Shown: piece by piece, positions 55,818-64,000 of the stretch
Layout: every line of letters begins with the position of its first letter
Numbering within the stretch: position 1 is the stretch's first letter
From: Andrena cerasifolii
Lineage: Eukaryota; Arthropoda; Insecta; Hymenoptera; Andrenidae
Assembly: GCF_050908995.1 (NCBI RefSeq)
Contig: NC_135120.1
Span: forward strand, 7,453,433-7,517,432
Length of the DNA: 64,000 nucleotides
Direction: 5' to 3'
Position numbers and translations under genes: made by a program
The notes under the pieces: generated by a model
Told to the model about the DNA's origin: nothing
Database searches by the model: none
Seen by the model: only the letters and a program-made list of their open reading frames with translations

Positions 55818-57564
55818 GCGGCTGCCTAAACCAGACTGTCTTATGTCACTAGTACCCCGCTCCGCTGCTCTAAAGACCAAAACACTAAAAAAATTCCGTA
55901 TGAATACTTGCGCCTTAGAATCCATTACCCGAAAGAATTGAAACGCAACAAAAGGCGCAGGCAGACATTGCCGTGGAGATGCGCAGTCAGCGCCGCGGAG
56001 CAACGCCGCGGCTGGTGGCGAGCGGCGCATCGCCGTAAGCAATCCATCAGCTTCGGCTGACCAGTGCCAATAATTTACGATTATCGATCCAGCCGTGGCG
56101 CTCAAATTTGCTAATTACGCAATAATTATACGGCCCGCATTAGATTCCCGGACTACGTCGCGCGACCGGCCCCCCCTCCCCCCGGCAGAATAATTGTCCG
56201 CGTTCGCCCGTGGTCCAGGCGTATCGAACGGGACGATACCAAGTCGGGCTCGTCGCTGTCAATAGTTCATAGTCAGGTCGCGACGCGAATTAATTGACCC
56301 GGCACGGCGCAGCACCTGCGGGACGATCGAATGCCCCCGTTTTGCCTATAGTTCCGCAGCTAGCTTTTGCGAACGGGAAACGCGCGAGCGCTCGTTCGTG
56401 TGCACGCGCGCGTACACGCGGCCGGGCGCGTTGCGCTCGATCGCACGCGCGCGCAGGAGAGAACGAGCCCCCCACCCCTGGGCTCTTGCGTTCGTTCGGC
56501 TCGTTCCACGGTGCACACGACGCGATGGGCACACGATGGACACGATGCTCGTTCACTGTGCGCACCGAATCTTCCCCGTGATATGCATTACGCGCCAGCT
56601 TATGCGCTATTAATAACTTTGTAATAACGTTGACTCGCGTCAACCATCCCGGTTCGTCGCGCACGCCTCGGCTGCAGCACGAGTGCCTCGGATTCGGTTC
56701 GTCGGACGGCGAACGCTGCCCCTCCGCTATTACGCCCCTCGAGTGTTCTGTATCTGTTGGTCGATTGTTCGTTTAGGGGGAGTCAAGTTTTATTCGACTG
56801 ATGAAGGGGCAGCTTTCTATATTGGGAATGAAGAGCTGGTCGCTCGAAATCGCCAGCAGCTTAGTCCAGCTTGTTATCGAATCGATACGAATTTCAGCCT
56901 TGAAAGTCCCGGTCTCGATAAGCCCAGCTTTCCAAAAATAATGCGCGACTATCTGCGAGTTTCGTTAAGTATAGTAGATTTGTCGAAAGGAACCGGGGAA
57001 ATTACGACTTCTTTACCTCGAGTCCTCCCCAAGTGTGATTTTCGTTTCCCCCACCGTGGGTGGTTCGTAATCGCCGGCCGGCAGGTGCCTCCGCGCTTAT
57101 CGGGTCCCTTTGAGTACACCCGCGATATATTGTCAGGCTGGTAGGAGCGTGGTTGCCGCGCGTGTGTCTTCATTTAGCGCGGCGATAATCGCTCGGCAGT
57201 TATCGCTGGTGCGTGTGCATATAACTGCGTGGCGCGGTAGGTAATGCGCGTCACGCGTATCAGCCTCTTCGCGTCGTTTGCCGCGCGATACGCCGCCGCC
57301 CGTAATGAGATTACTTAATTACGATGTCCGAGCGGCCGACTTTTCGCTGGCGGGGGTAGGCGCGCACAGTGCCTGCACCCTCGCGTGCCGCGCAATTAAA
57401 TCTCGCGCGCCCGCGAAATTAAAAAGCGATCCGGCCGCTGCCCGCCCAATTACCTCCGCTCTGGACTTATCGTTGTCCCGTTAAGCGCCGCGTAAACCGA
57501 GCCCGCGAGCGCTGGCCGCGGAGCGGAGCGGGGATTTTCATGGCAACCGTCGAGAGCAGCTCCT
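55818..57564. other. CpG-rich single-copy block with many ATTA cores
   Basis: No gene is supported. A 153-codon plus frame (56683-57144) is open in GC-rich DNA with mixed composition and no domain I recognise. From 56060 to 56150 and 57300 to 57470, words such as CAATAATTTACG, GCTAATTACGCAATAATTATACGG, CTTAATTACG, CGCAATTAAATC and CCAATTACC are embedded in CpG-rich DNA. This looks like regulatory sequence rather than coding sequence. Confidence 0.35.
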
Positions 57565-58615
57565 GGCTGTACTTCCGAAAGGGACCGGTGGCCGATCGAG
57601 ATGAAACTTGGTGGGTATTACGAGGGGTGTGGGAAGACCCCAAATATAAAATTTTAGCTTCGGCAAGTAATGCGTCAAAAAGAAATTGTTTTGTAAATTA
57701 ACATAGTAAAAATTATGATTTCGTGCTTCGTTCATACGTTCTATAACAAAAATATTTACCTATTCTTCTTTTCATTTGTAAGAGATCTTAACAATATAAA
57801 TGAATAAAACACGAGTATATCGTTTAGAAATGTTAAGAAAAGGCATACTCGTGTTTTATTCATTTATACTTTTAAGATCTCTTACACATTATGGTAAACA
57901 TGCATTTAAACACAATTTTTGTATTTTAAATATTAAGTCACATTGTACTCTGTACACGCCCAGTGTGACGTATACGTCACATCTAGAAAATCATATTTTC
58001 ACTGGCTATTTTGGGATATATTATGGGATTGATAACTATTTTATGTATTGAAAATTGATTCTTATATGAAAATGTTATTTCTAAAACACTACTTTAAAAA
58101 TTGTACAAATTACGTATTAAAAACCGAAACATAATTATTTTGAGGGCAAAAAGATATCTTACGCACCACCAGGAATTAAATCCATGCCTTGAAATTATTT
58201 TCAGATTTTTGGATAACACAATGTAAGTGTTTGAAGCAACTTGAAAATCTGGATTAATTCTTTGCGATCGGTCTAACCTCACATGAACATAAACATTTGG
58301 TAGTCTATGCGAGCTTTGTATTAAAACATTTAACAGTAAAATTGGTGGTATTTGATACTCATATTAGTTCTTCAATTGACATTTGCATTTATTTTCTCGA
58401 ATTGAAAAATTTACTTTTGTGCTTTTAACCATAAAATCGTGAAATTTCCCCACTGTGCAACGTCCAAAAAAAATTAACAATAATTTTTTATTAATTTTTC
58501 GGAAACTAATAAATACCCGAAGCTACAATTTCAGATTTAGGGTCCACACCCCCTCCCCCCCCCCCACCCCAAACTTCATCTCGATCGGCTACCGGTCCAT
58601 TTCTGGATAATATCC
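57565..58615. mobile_element. Inverted-repeat element, copy 2 of the CCGAAAGGGACCG family
   Basis: The left 110 bases match the left end of 10779-11494 (GGCTGTACTTCCGAAAGGG; GGTGGGTATTACGAGGGG), and the right 120 bases match its right end (ACTAATAAATACCCGAAGC; CCGGTCC). The interior is different and longer, and holds a perfect hairpin at about 57777-57891. A C-rich run of about 20 bases at 58549-58568 replaces the corresponding spot in copy 1. There is no transposase and no certain target duplication. Confidence 0.75.
57777..57891. repeat. Hairpin within copy 2
   Basis: GTAAGAGATCTTAA...AATGAATAAAACACGAGTAT and its inverse ATACTCGTGTTTTATTCATT...TTAAGATCTCTTAC pair almost perfectly around a loop near 57835. 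This is probably a small foldback insertion. Confidence 0.8.
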
Positions 58616-58625
58616 CAGCTCGTCT

Positions 58626-58659
58626 CTAATGCACGCGTTCCTTTCTGTTTCAGGTAAGT
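58626..58659 (+). promoter_or_regulatory. Candidate recursive splice site (ratchet point)
   Basis: A branch-point-like CTAAT (58626-58630) is followed by a pyrimidine tract (TTCCTTTCTGTTT), then CAG (58651-58653) immediately abutting GTAAGT (58654-58659). An acceptor fused to a perfect donor with no exon between is the definition of a ratchet point, used in insects to remove very long introns stepwise. The branch adenine lies about 24 bases before the AG, a normal spacing. It is in single-copy DNA just outside the element ending at 58615. If real, a gene is transcribed left to right across this part of the window. Confidence 0.55.
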
Positions 58660-58964
58660 CAGTGTGGGGTAACGGTACACCATAGCCGCCGCCTATCTTG
58701 CCCGACTCCCTGTCTGATTAAGCGAGCGAATGCACGCGCATGCGGCGGTGGTAAGGATACAATGGAACAGTAAATTCGGTCTTTAAATGAAGGCGTTAAC
58801 TGTGACAGGAAGATCGAGAACCGTTCGAGGTGTCCTGTTTTTACCGTCTCGTGCACTCGTCAATGGCATCAATGGAAACCGAGCGAGAGATTACGTACAA
58901 TATATGCTGCTCTGTTTACCAGTGTTTGTTTGCCCACGTTTTTTCGAAGGCGATTGTTTGGACC
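58660..58964. other. Single-copy spacer
   Basis: GC-rich, without recognised genes. The target duplication of the next element begins at 58965. Confidence 0.35.
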
Positions 58965-59318
58965 CTCGAAACTAAGGCTGCTCGAGTACTCGAATATTCG
59001 AGTAGCTTGAAATTCGGACCGAGCCGAGACTGGGTTTACGAGCCGAGACGAATACTCGAAAAAAGCGATCGGCTCGAAAGAACCGAGTAGCTCGAAGAAA
59101 ACCGAGAACTCGAATTTTTTCGAGCGGCTCGAAGAGAACCGAGCGAGCCAAAAGAACCGAGCAGTCCGGGTATGTCAAGTAGTTTGAAGCTTGAATGTTT
59201 CGAATATTTTAGAATACATATGTTTATCTACTGGATAATGGTTCGTAATAATGTGAGTAATTAAAATGTAAACTGCAAATGAACATATTCTCTGACTATT
59301 GAAAATAATTTTTCGCGT

Positions 59319-59395
59319 ATATTATTATTATTATTATTATTATTATTTCATAACGGGTATAACCCTTTAAATACATCAATTGCAAAAAACATGAT
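59319..59395 (-). repeat. Putative non-LTR 3' tail with GGG-hairpin, copy 1
   Basis: An ATT run is followed by CATAACGGGTATAACCC and then ATTGCAAAAAAC. Read on the minus strand this is TTGCAAT..., a small stem-loop and an AAT-repeat tail. The same arrangement is found at 62499 and 63118. A simple-repeat tail after a hairpin is typical of I- or R1-like retrotransposon 3' ends, but the family is not proven. Confidence 0.45.
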
Positions 59396-59416
59396 AAGAA
59401 ATAATTAATATATAAT

Positions 59417-59418
<2 letters not shown>

Positions 59419-59476
<58 letters not shown>

Positions 59477-59478
59477 AA
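59419..59478. repeat. AAT then AAG microsatellite
   Basis: About ten AAT units (59419-59447) run directly into about ten AAG units (59448-59478), inside the hAT-like element. Confidence 0.9.
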
Positions 59479-59866
59479 AAACTTACTACTAGGTTACAAG
59501 TCGTTGCTTACGCTTACAAATATATACATATATACAAAGTAACTAGATCCAGATGACCGATATTGGTCCTGTACCGTATTGCATAGAATATGTATGATTT
59601 AATAATATTTCTTAAAAATGGTTCATGGTTACCCAGTAGAGACACATTCAAGCTTCAAACTATTCGACGTACCCGGACTGCTCGGTTCTTTCGGCCCACT
59701 CGTTTTTTTCGGGCCGCTCGGAATAATTCGAGTTCTCGGTTCTATTCGAGCTACTCGGTTCTTTCGAGCCGCTCGGTTTTTTCGAGTACTCGGCTCGGTT
59801 CGGTTCTTCGAGCCGGGTCAGACTCGACTCGCTTTTTTCGAGTACTCGCACGCCTCTACTCGAAAC

Positions 59867-60157
59867 CTGTTTACCTTGACACTTCGGGTGACTCGGCCCG
59901 CTTCCTTATTTCGCTTCCACTAGCGCCCGGTATGAGTGGTCAGCGAAATAGAGGAGTGGGTCAGCTCGGCCGGGCGTTAAAGTAAACAAACTTCGGGCTC
60001 GCGACAATGGGCTCGAAAAAAGGTGGGGAAATAAACGGGCGAGCTTCTTGGGGTCGTAAGAAGTGTCTCGCTCTTCGCACCTCTCGCTCACCTCCCATTG
60101 ATACCATTGAAGGATGCACGGCAGCTTAAAGTGGAACGACTTTAAGACGGACCCGTC
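59867..60157. other. Single-copy spacer
   Basis: No recognised gene or repeat. Confidence 0.35.
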
Positions 60158-60183
60158 GCACAGTGGGACGGATCGACACTTAA

Positions 60184-61330
60184 GTAGGCATTTACTTCAT
60201 TTTTTACATATTTCATCATTTAGTGACTACTGGCTTTAAATTACAGAACTTAGATACTGATTTTATATAAAAAAAATATTTTTTTGTGAAAATAGACACA
60301 TTCATCTGGATTAGCCAGGCATAATGAGCTGGGGTACATTTCGTGACCCCCCAGAGTTTACTGCCGGAAAGTTTTTAAGCGATACACACAGGGCCGGCGG
60401 TACCCATTATGCAAGTTGTGCCCCGCATAAGGGCGCCAGCCGAAGGGGCGCTACAAAACTATAACGCACACTTAATAATAAAGGAATCCAACACCCACAT
60501 AAACAGAATGTAATTCTGTTTTTTATTGTACTTCGTAAAGACAAACATATTAAATAGAAAACAGGTGCCAAAATTTTGGGGCGCCGAAAATTGTCTTGCA
60601 TAAGGGCGGCAACCATCCTCCCGCCGGCCCTGGATACACAAACACACAAATAGGGTACACCAACCAGTGAATGACCGAATTGTTGAATCTCTGGACCTTT
60701 GCGATTAATACTTGAATATATTTATGTATAACAACAAAATCACTGTTGAAATTGCATTTAAATTTAGATGAAACCTTTGAACACGTTTTTCACGAAACGT
60801 CAATTTTTCACATGGCGCAGGTAAAATCTCAAAATCTATCGAACCGATTGCTTTATAAATTGAACTGCTTATTCCACACACCTGTGCCTCTGGCCGGTAC
60901 TACAACCAAGTATTTCCGTTGAGTCGAACCTACATTTAAAATCGAAAATAGCACAGAAAACACAGCCGAAATACATTGATTCTTGTATTTTGCCCGCCAT
61001 TTCGTTAATTTCAAGGATAAATCATTTATTCTAGTTCGGGCCATAGCGACAGTCATACTGATCAAGAATCTGTTTGTATTTTTGGATTCAGATAAGTCCA
61101 ACTGTTGAAATCACCTGCACGAGCGAGGCATGAATTTTCAAACACGCCATCAAATTTGCCTGCAAAACCATTTTAAAAGCACTAATTTTATTACTTTTAT
61201 ATTTTTTATTTATCGTAGAAATGTAGTTTAATCGATAGAAAAATGTTTTATTCCATTACTATAATTCCTGCCTTCGCAATAAATTCCTGAAAATCGCTGA
61301 ATTTATCGGCGCGCTAACCAGAATGACCCC
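60184..61330. mobile_element. TTAA-flanked element related to 3367-4065, with nested hAT MITE
   Basis: TTAA flanks both ends (60180-60183 and 61331-61334). The right end GCTAACCAGAATGACCCC matches the ACCAGAATGACCC end of 3367-4065, and an inner core (CTGATCAAGAATCTGTTTG next to CATAGCGACAGTCATAC) matches that element's core. The left part is strongly diverged. AACACGTTTTTCACGAAAC near 60780-60800 is a degenerate form of the ACGCGTTTTTCTCGAAAC word in other TTAA elements. A 244-bp hAT-like MITE is inserted at 60389. Confidence 0.65.
60389..60632. mobile_element. hAT-like MITE, 244 bp, exact 8-bp target duplication
   Basis: The ends CAGGGCCGGCGG and CCGCCGGCCCTG are perfectly inverted, with GATACACA on both sides (60381-60388 and 60633-60640). 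Subterminal CATAAGGGCG(C/G) and GGGCGCC words repeat on both arms. Ends of the CAGGGCCGG type are widespread among hAT elements. It is nested in the TTAA element, itself nested in a palindrome, so it is the youngest of the three. Confidence 0.95.
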
Positions 61331-61357
61331 TTAAGTGTCGATTCCGTCCCACTGTGC

Positions 61358-62498
61358 GGCGACGAGTCTCGGCGCTTTTGCCGAATGTGCAACATCCAGG
61401 AACTTCCCCTGACGAGCCGAACTTGTTAAATATGTACTTTAACGGCTGGCTCGTCTTACTGCTTCTCTGTACTCTTTATCAGCAAGTGCATACATCTTGT
61501 ACGGTTTTACAATACAACTTTTTACGCAGCGTGCGTTGAAACGAACTCTATAGCTTTCCGTGGATAGACATCGGTTGAAGATAAGCGAGCTGGGGGTGGT
61601 TTTTAAGATTCTTGAAGCATACAAGGGTAGCTGGAAATTCAGTTCCCAGAGGACAGTTCGTGTCGCCAGTTCGTACACACTGCAAATTTATCTCTGATTA
61701 TGTTGAAAGTATCTCGGTGCCAGTGCTATTTCTGAATACGCGATCTCCAGCTGTGCGTATTCGAAGCGCGCAAGGGGTTAGGAAGCGGTAATCCTGTAAT
61801 TCCATCGGATCGCGTAGCGAGAAGAATGCGCACACTGGTCGTCTGGCGAGATGGACCAGCGTCTGGGAGAAACGGAAAGCTCCGTGCAGCCTCTCGTCTT
61901 GAGGATGGCCTCGTAGGTAGCCTTAAGTCTTGGCGCACCCTGCAAAATAGGTTGCCGCCGTCTCGTTTCTTCCTGGCACTTGAACGGCGCCTCGCGACCT
62001 CCTCGTCCTTCTCGCGCTCCTCGGCGCGAAGGAGCAGGACGGGAGACGAAGGAAGACGACGATGAGACGGCCACGAAGAGGTGAACTAACAGGATCGCAA
62101 CAAGTGACCGACCGCCGCGCCCTCCTTCTATTATTTCCTCCCCCTCTCTAGCCTCCCTGACTCCTATTCCCAATAGTCTCTCCCCTGCCCCGCTTCCACT
62201 CTTCCTCCGCCTCTCTCTTCAACGTCCACCTTCGCCGTTCGGATCCTCAGGTTTTACGAGAGGAACCTGACACCGATTTTCTCGCCCTCCACACGCTTTC
62301 CCATACGCCTCTCCGTCTCCCTCTGCCCCGACCAACCGCGAAGACTCCACCGACGCGCCTGACCCCGCGCGTCGCCCGTTTACAGAGGAAAAGGCGAGGT
62401 GTTTCGGAAGGGATCGAGCGTGCTGTTCGATCTGTTGCTCGCACACGAGTGGAGGGCGGAAATCGGCGGGGTCGTGATCTTCGTCGCGGTTGCCTCAG
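61358..62498. other. GC-rich single-copy block, no supported gene
   Basis: Overlapping Arg/Ser/Pro-rich frames on both strands (for example 61778-62173 minus) have no recognisable domain. A pyrimidine-rich stretch lies at 62120-62220. Confidence 0.35.
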
Positions 62499-62976
62499 TA
62501 ATTATTGTTATTATTATTTTGATTCGCGGGCATCACGCCCTTTAGTTTGCAAAAGAGGAGCATAAAAAAAGGATTACATATAGACTAACACTTAATACTT
62601 CAACTTTAAACTTAACTTAAACTTAAAATTAACACGTAAGCAAAAAACTAAGGATAGAAAACATAATAGAGAATACAAAAATGAAGCAGAAATACGTAAA
62701 AACAGGCAAAAGGGCCGAGAAAGGGGAAGAGAAAGAAAGAAAGAGGGGACGAAAAGCACGCTGAGGTTAAATGACGTCTGAGGTAATACGCGACACTTGT
62801 GATCAAGATTCTTTCGACAGCCTGGTGTACTTTTTGTACTTTGTTTAACTCCTGAGAGGTCAATGACCCACCACAGAAGAAGCTTCGAAATTGAAGAATC
62901 CTTGTAGAAAACACTGTAAGTGCCAAAATGACAAATAAAAAACGTCGGAAAATGTTCTACGTGCCAATGGTAACAC
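62499..62976 (-). repeat. Putative non-LTR 3' end, copy 2
   Basis: TTATTGTTATTATTATTTTG is followed by CGCGGGCATCACGCCC and TTTAGTTTGCAAAAG, the same order of repeat tail, small stem-loop and TTGCAAAA as at 59319 and 63118. Read on the minus strand the sequence upstream of the tail (62648-62926) has a 92-codon frame containing SLTSQELNKVQKVHQ. I cannot place it in a family, so it may be untranslated sequence. The 5' limit is unknown. Confidence 0.35.
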
Positions 62977-63117
62977 CAGTGGCGTATTTAGTGTAAACAG
63001 TGCCTAGGGCAAGCGTAGAATTTGCGCCCTCCCCCTCCATGCATATCATGCTAATTCCACCCTTTCGTTTCCACTTCTTTGTTAAAATTGTTCATCGCAT
63101 AAAACAGTTTACTTAGA

Positions 63118-63170
63118 ATTTATTTATTTATTTATTAATCATAAACGGGTTAGAACCCATTATATTGCAA
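63118..63170 (-). repeat. Putative non-LTR 3' tail, copy 3
   Basis: TTTATTTATTTATTTATTAA, then ATAAACGGGTTAGAACCC, then ATATTGCAAGAA: repeat tail, GGG...CCC stem-loop and TTGCAA in the same order and orientation as at 59319 and 62499. Confidence 0.45.
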
Positions 63171-63328
63171 GAATGCATAACATTTTGCGTGCTGAATAAA
63201 AATAAATCTACATATATGCATACTATACCAAGTTATACTTAACAATGGAGAGAAAAATGAAAAATTAGAGGTGAAGAATGAATAATGAGAAATGAAAAAT
63301 GTACAATGAAAATGGAAATGAAGATAAG

Positions 63329-63455
63329 AATGAAAATGAAAATGAAAATGAAAATGAAAATGAAAATGAAAATGAAAATGAAAATGAAAATGAAAATGAA
63401 AATGAAAATGAAAATGAAAATGAAAATGAAAATGAGAACGAAAATGAAAATAGAA
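63329..63455. repeat. Hexanucleotide microsatellite (TGAAAA)n
   Basis: About 20 nearly perfect copies of TGAAAA lie inside a wider GAAATG/GAAAATG-rich region from 63246 to 63480. The Phe/Ser and Met/Lys frames on the two strands are its translation. Confidence 0.95.
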
Positions 63456-64000
63456 ATACATAGAAAATAGAATAAAAGTGAGGGGTGGAAGTAAAAGTGT
63501 ATACCACACTATTAAATTTAGTTTTGTCGCGTTAACGGATTACCAGCTATTTTGATCTTTCGCTCTTAGCATTCTGTGCAATTAACTCTTTAATACGTCC
63601 ACAGACTCATGAAAGAACTCAACTGCATCAGCATATAAGTTTGCTTGTTGTAGTAGCCGGTTAATCGGATCAGAAGATCCATATTTCGTTTTGTACACGA
63701 TATAATAGAATCAGGGTTTTTCCCTGAGCGATCTGGGTGTAGCATATAGTTTTATGAGTTCCAGCAGGGGTGGACAATCAATTTAGATAATCTTTGTAAA
63801 GAAAATGGAGCTGAAGGGCGAAAGAGACGAAACTTGAAGGCAAATGAAGTCGAAGAGTGCAGCAAGTTTTTTTCCAAGCGTAAACTACTACCATTAACCA
63901 TCCAAATAAATTTATTCAAGAAACACTATTTCTTTCGAAGCATTTCCGTGCCCCGCTCCCCCGGCATTGGCGCCCAGGGCACGAGCCCTACTTGCCCCAC

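Larger units (their letters stand above)
58973..59858. mobile_element. hAT-like element, 886 bp, exact 8-bp target duplication
   Basis: The ends TAAGGCTGCTCGAGTACTCG and CGAGTACTCGCACGCCTCTA are inverted, and CTCGAAAC is found on both sides (58965-58972 and 59859-59866). Subterminal arms are made of degenerate GAACCGAGYAGCTCGAA repeats, inverted on the right. The centre holds a non-LTR-type tail (59319-59395) and microsatellites of AAT and AAG (59419-59478). No transposase is present. Confidence 0.92.
60158..61357. repeat. Short palindrome split at its central TTAA by a transposon
   Basis: The left half GCACAGTGGGACGGATCGAC-ACTTAA (60158-60183) and the right half TTAAGTGTCGATTCCGTCCCACTGTGC (61331-61357) are inverted copies meeting at TTAA. 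Before insertion they would have formed a roughly 50-base perfect hairpin, perhaps a tiny MITE with CACAGTGG ends. The element 60184-61330 sits exactly in its central TTAA. Confidence 0.75.
62977..64000. mobile_element. hAT-like element running off the right edge
   Basis: CAGTGGCGTATTTAGTG followed by GTGCCTAGGGCAAG and GCGCCC is a common type of hAT terminus. Near the right edge GGCGCCCAGGGCACGAGCCC and CTACTTGCCCCAC are the inverse of that arrangement, so the right end lies just beyond 64000. The interior holds a non-LTR-type tail (63118-63170) and the hexamer repeat. No target duplication can be checked from this window. Confidence 0.55.

Noticed and set aside
63285..63509. Phe/Ser- and Met/Lys-rich frames near the right edge
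   Set aside because: These are direct translation of a TGAAAA microsatellite.

Overview
The window looks like insect nuclear DNA, most likely from a hymenopteran. The main clue is a nuclear copy of mitochondrial DNA at 4733-5560. It has the arthropod order trnP(-)-nad6(+)-cob(+) and only reads as protein if TGA is Trp and ATA is Met. CpG-rich single-copy stretches alternate with AT-rich repeats, and a short TTAGG-like run is present; both fit Hymenoptera but do not prove it. I found no intact nuclear protein-coding gene, no nuclear tRNA or rRNA gene and no CRISPR array. Long open frames in the GC-rich parts (about 5.6-7.4, 9.1-9.7, 17.9-19.1, 42.0-42.7 and 46.0-48.3 kb) occur in several overlapping frames on both strands and have no domain I recognise, so I read them as chance.

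The recognisable content is mostly DNA-transposon debris, largely non-autonomous foldback (MITE-like) elements. They sort into four groups by ends and target duplication. (1) TTAA-flanked elements with G-rich ends (piggyBac-like): 1107-1968, 3367-4065, 22764-23485, 23612-24349, 25593-26321, 26326-26570, 27686-28415, 43666-44327, about 54385-55086, 55091-55813, 60184-61330. (2) TA-flanked elements with GGG...CCC ends: 828-2633, 13420-14388, 20145-20379, 34864-35785, 43232-44525, probably 29853-31624 and 52591-53590, and a solo end at 8262-8279. (3) hAT-like elements with 8-bp duplications: 8657-9057, 11540-11709, 20993-21807, 33563-34342, 38708-39819 (with a decayed transposase), 58973-59858, 60389-60632, plus edge or end fragments. 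(4) A Tc1/mariner-like element with a decayed transposase C-terminus (27577-29032) and a pogo-like MITE (30603-31172) carrying a retroposed poly(A) sequence. Many are nested, so relative insertion ages can be read directly.

Between the repeats lie single-copy blocks, often CpG-rich with clusters of TAATTA/ATTA motifs (for example 14.4-15.3, 21.8-22.7, 31.9-32.3, 52.0-52.3 and 55.9-57.5 kb). They resemble regulatory DNA rather than exons. At 58626-58659 a branch-point-like motif, pyrimidine tract, CAG and GTAAGT abut exactly as in a recursive-splicing ratchet point on the + strand. The simplest overall reading, which is inference, is a very long intron or the regulatory surroundings of a developmental gene that has accumulated transposons.
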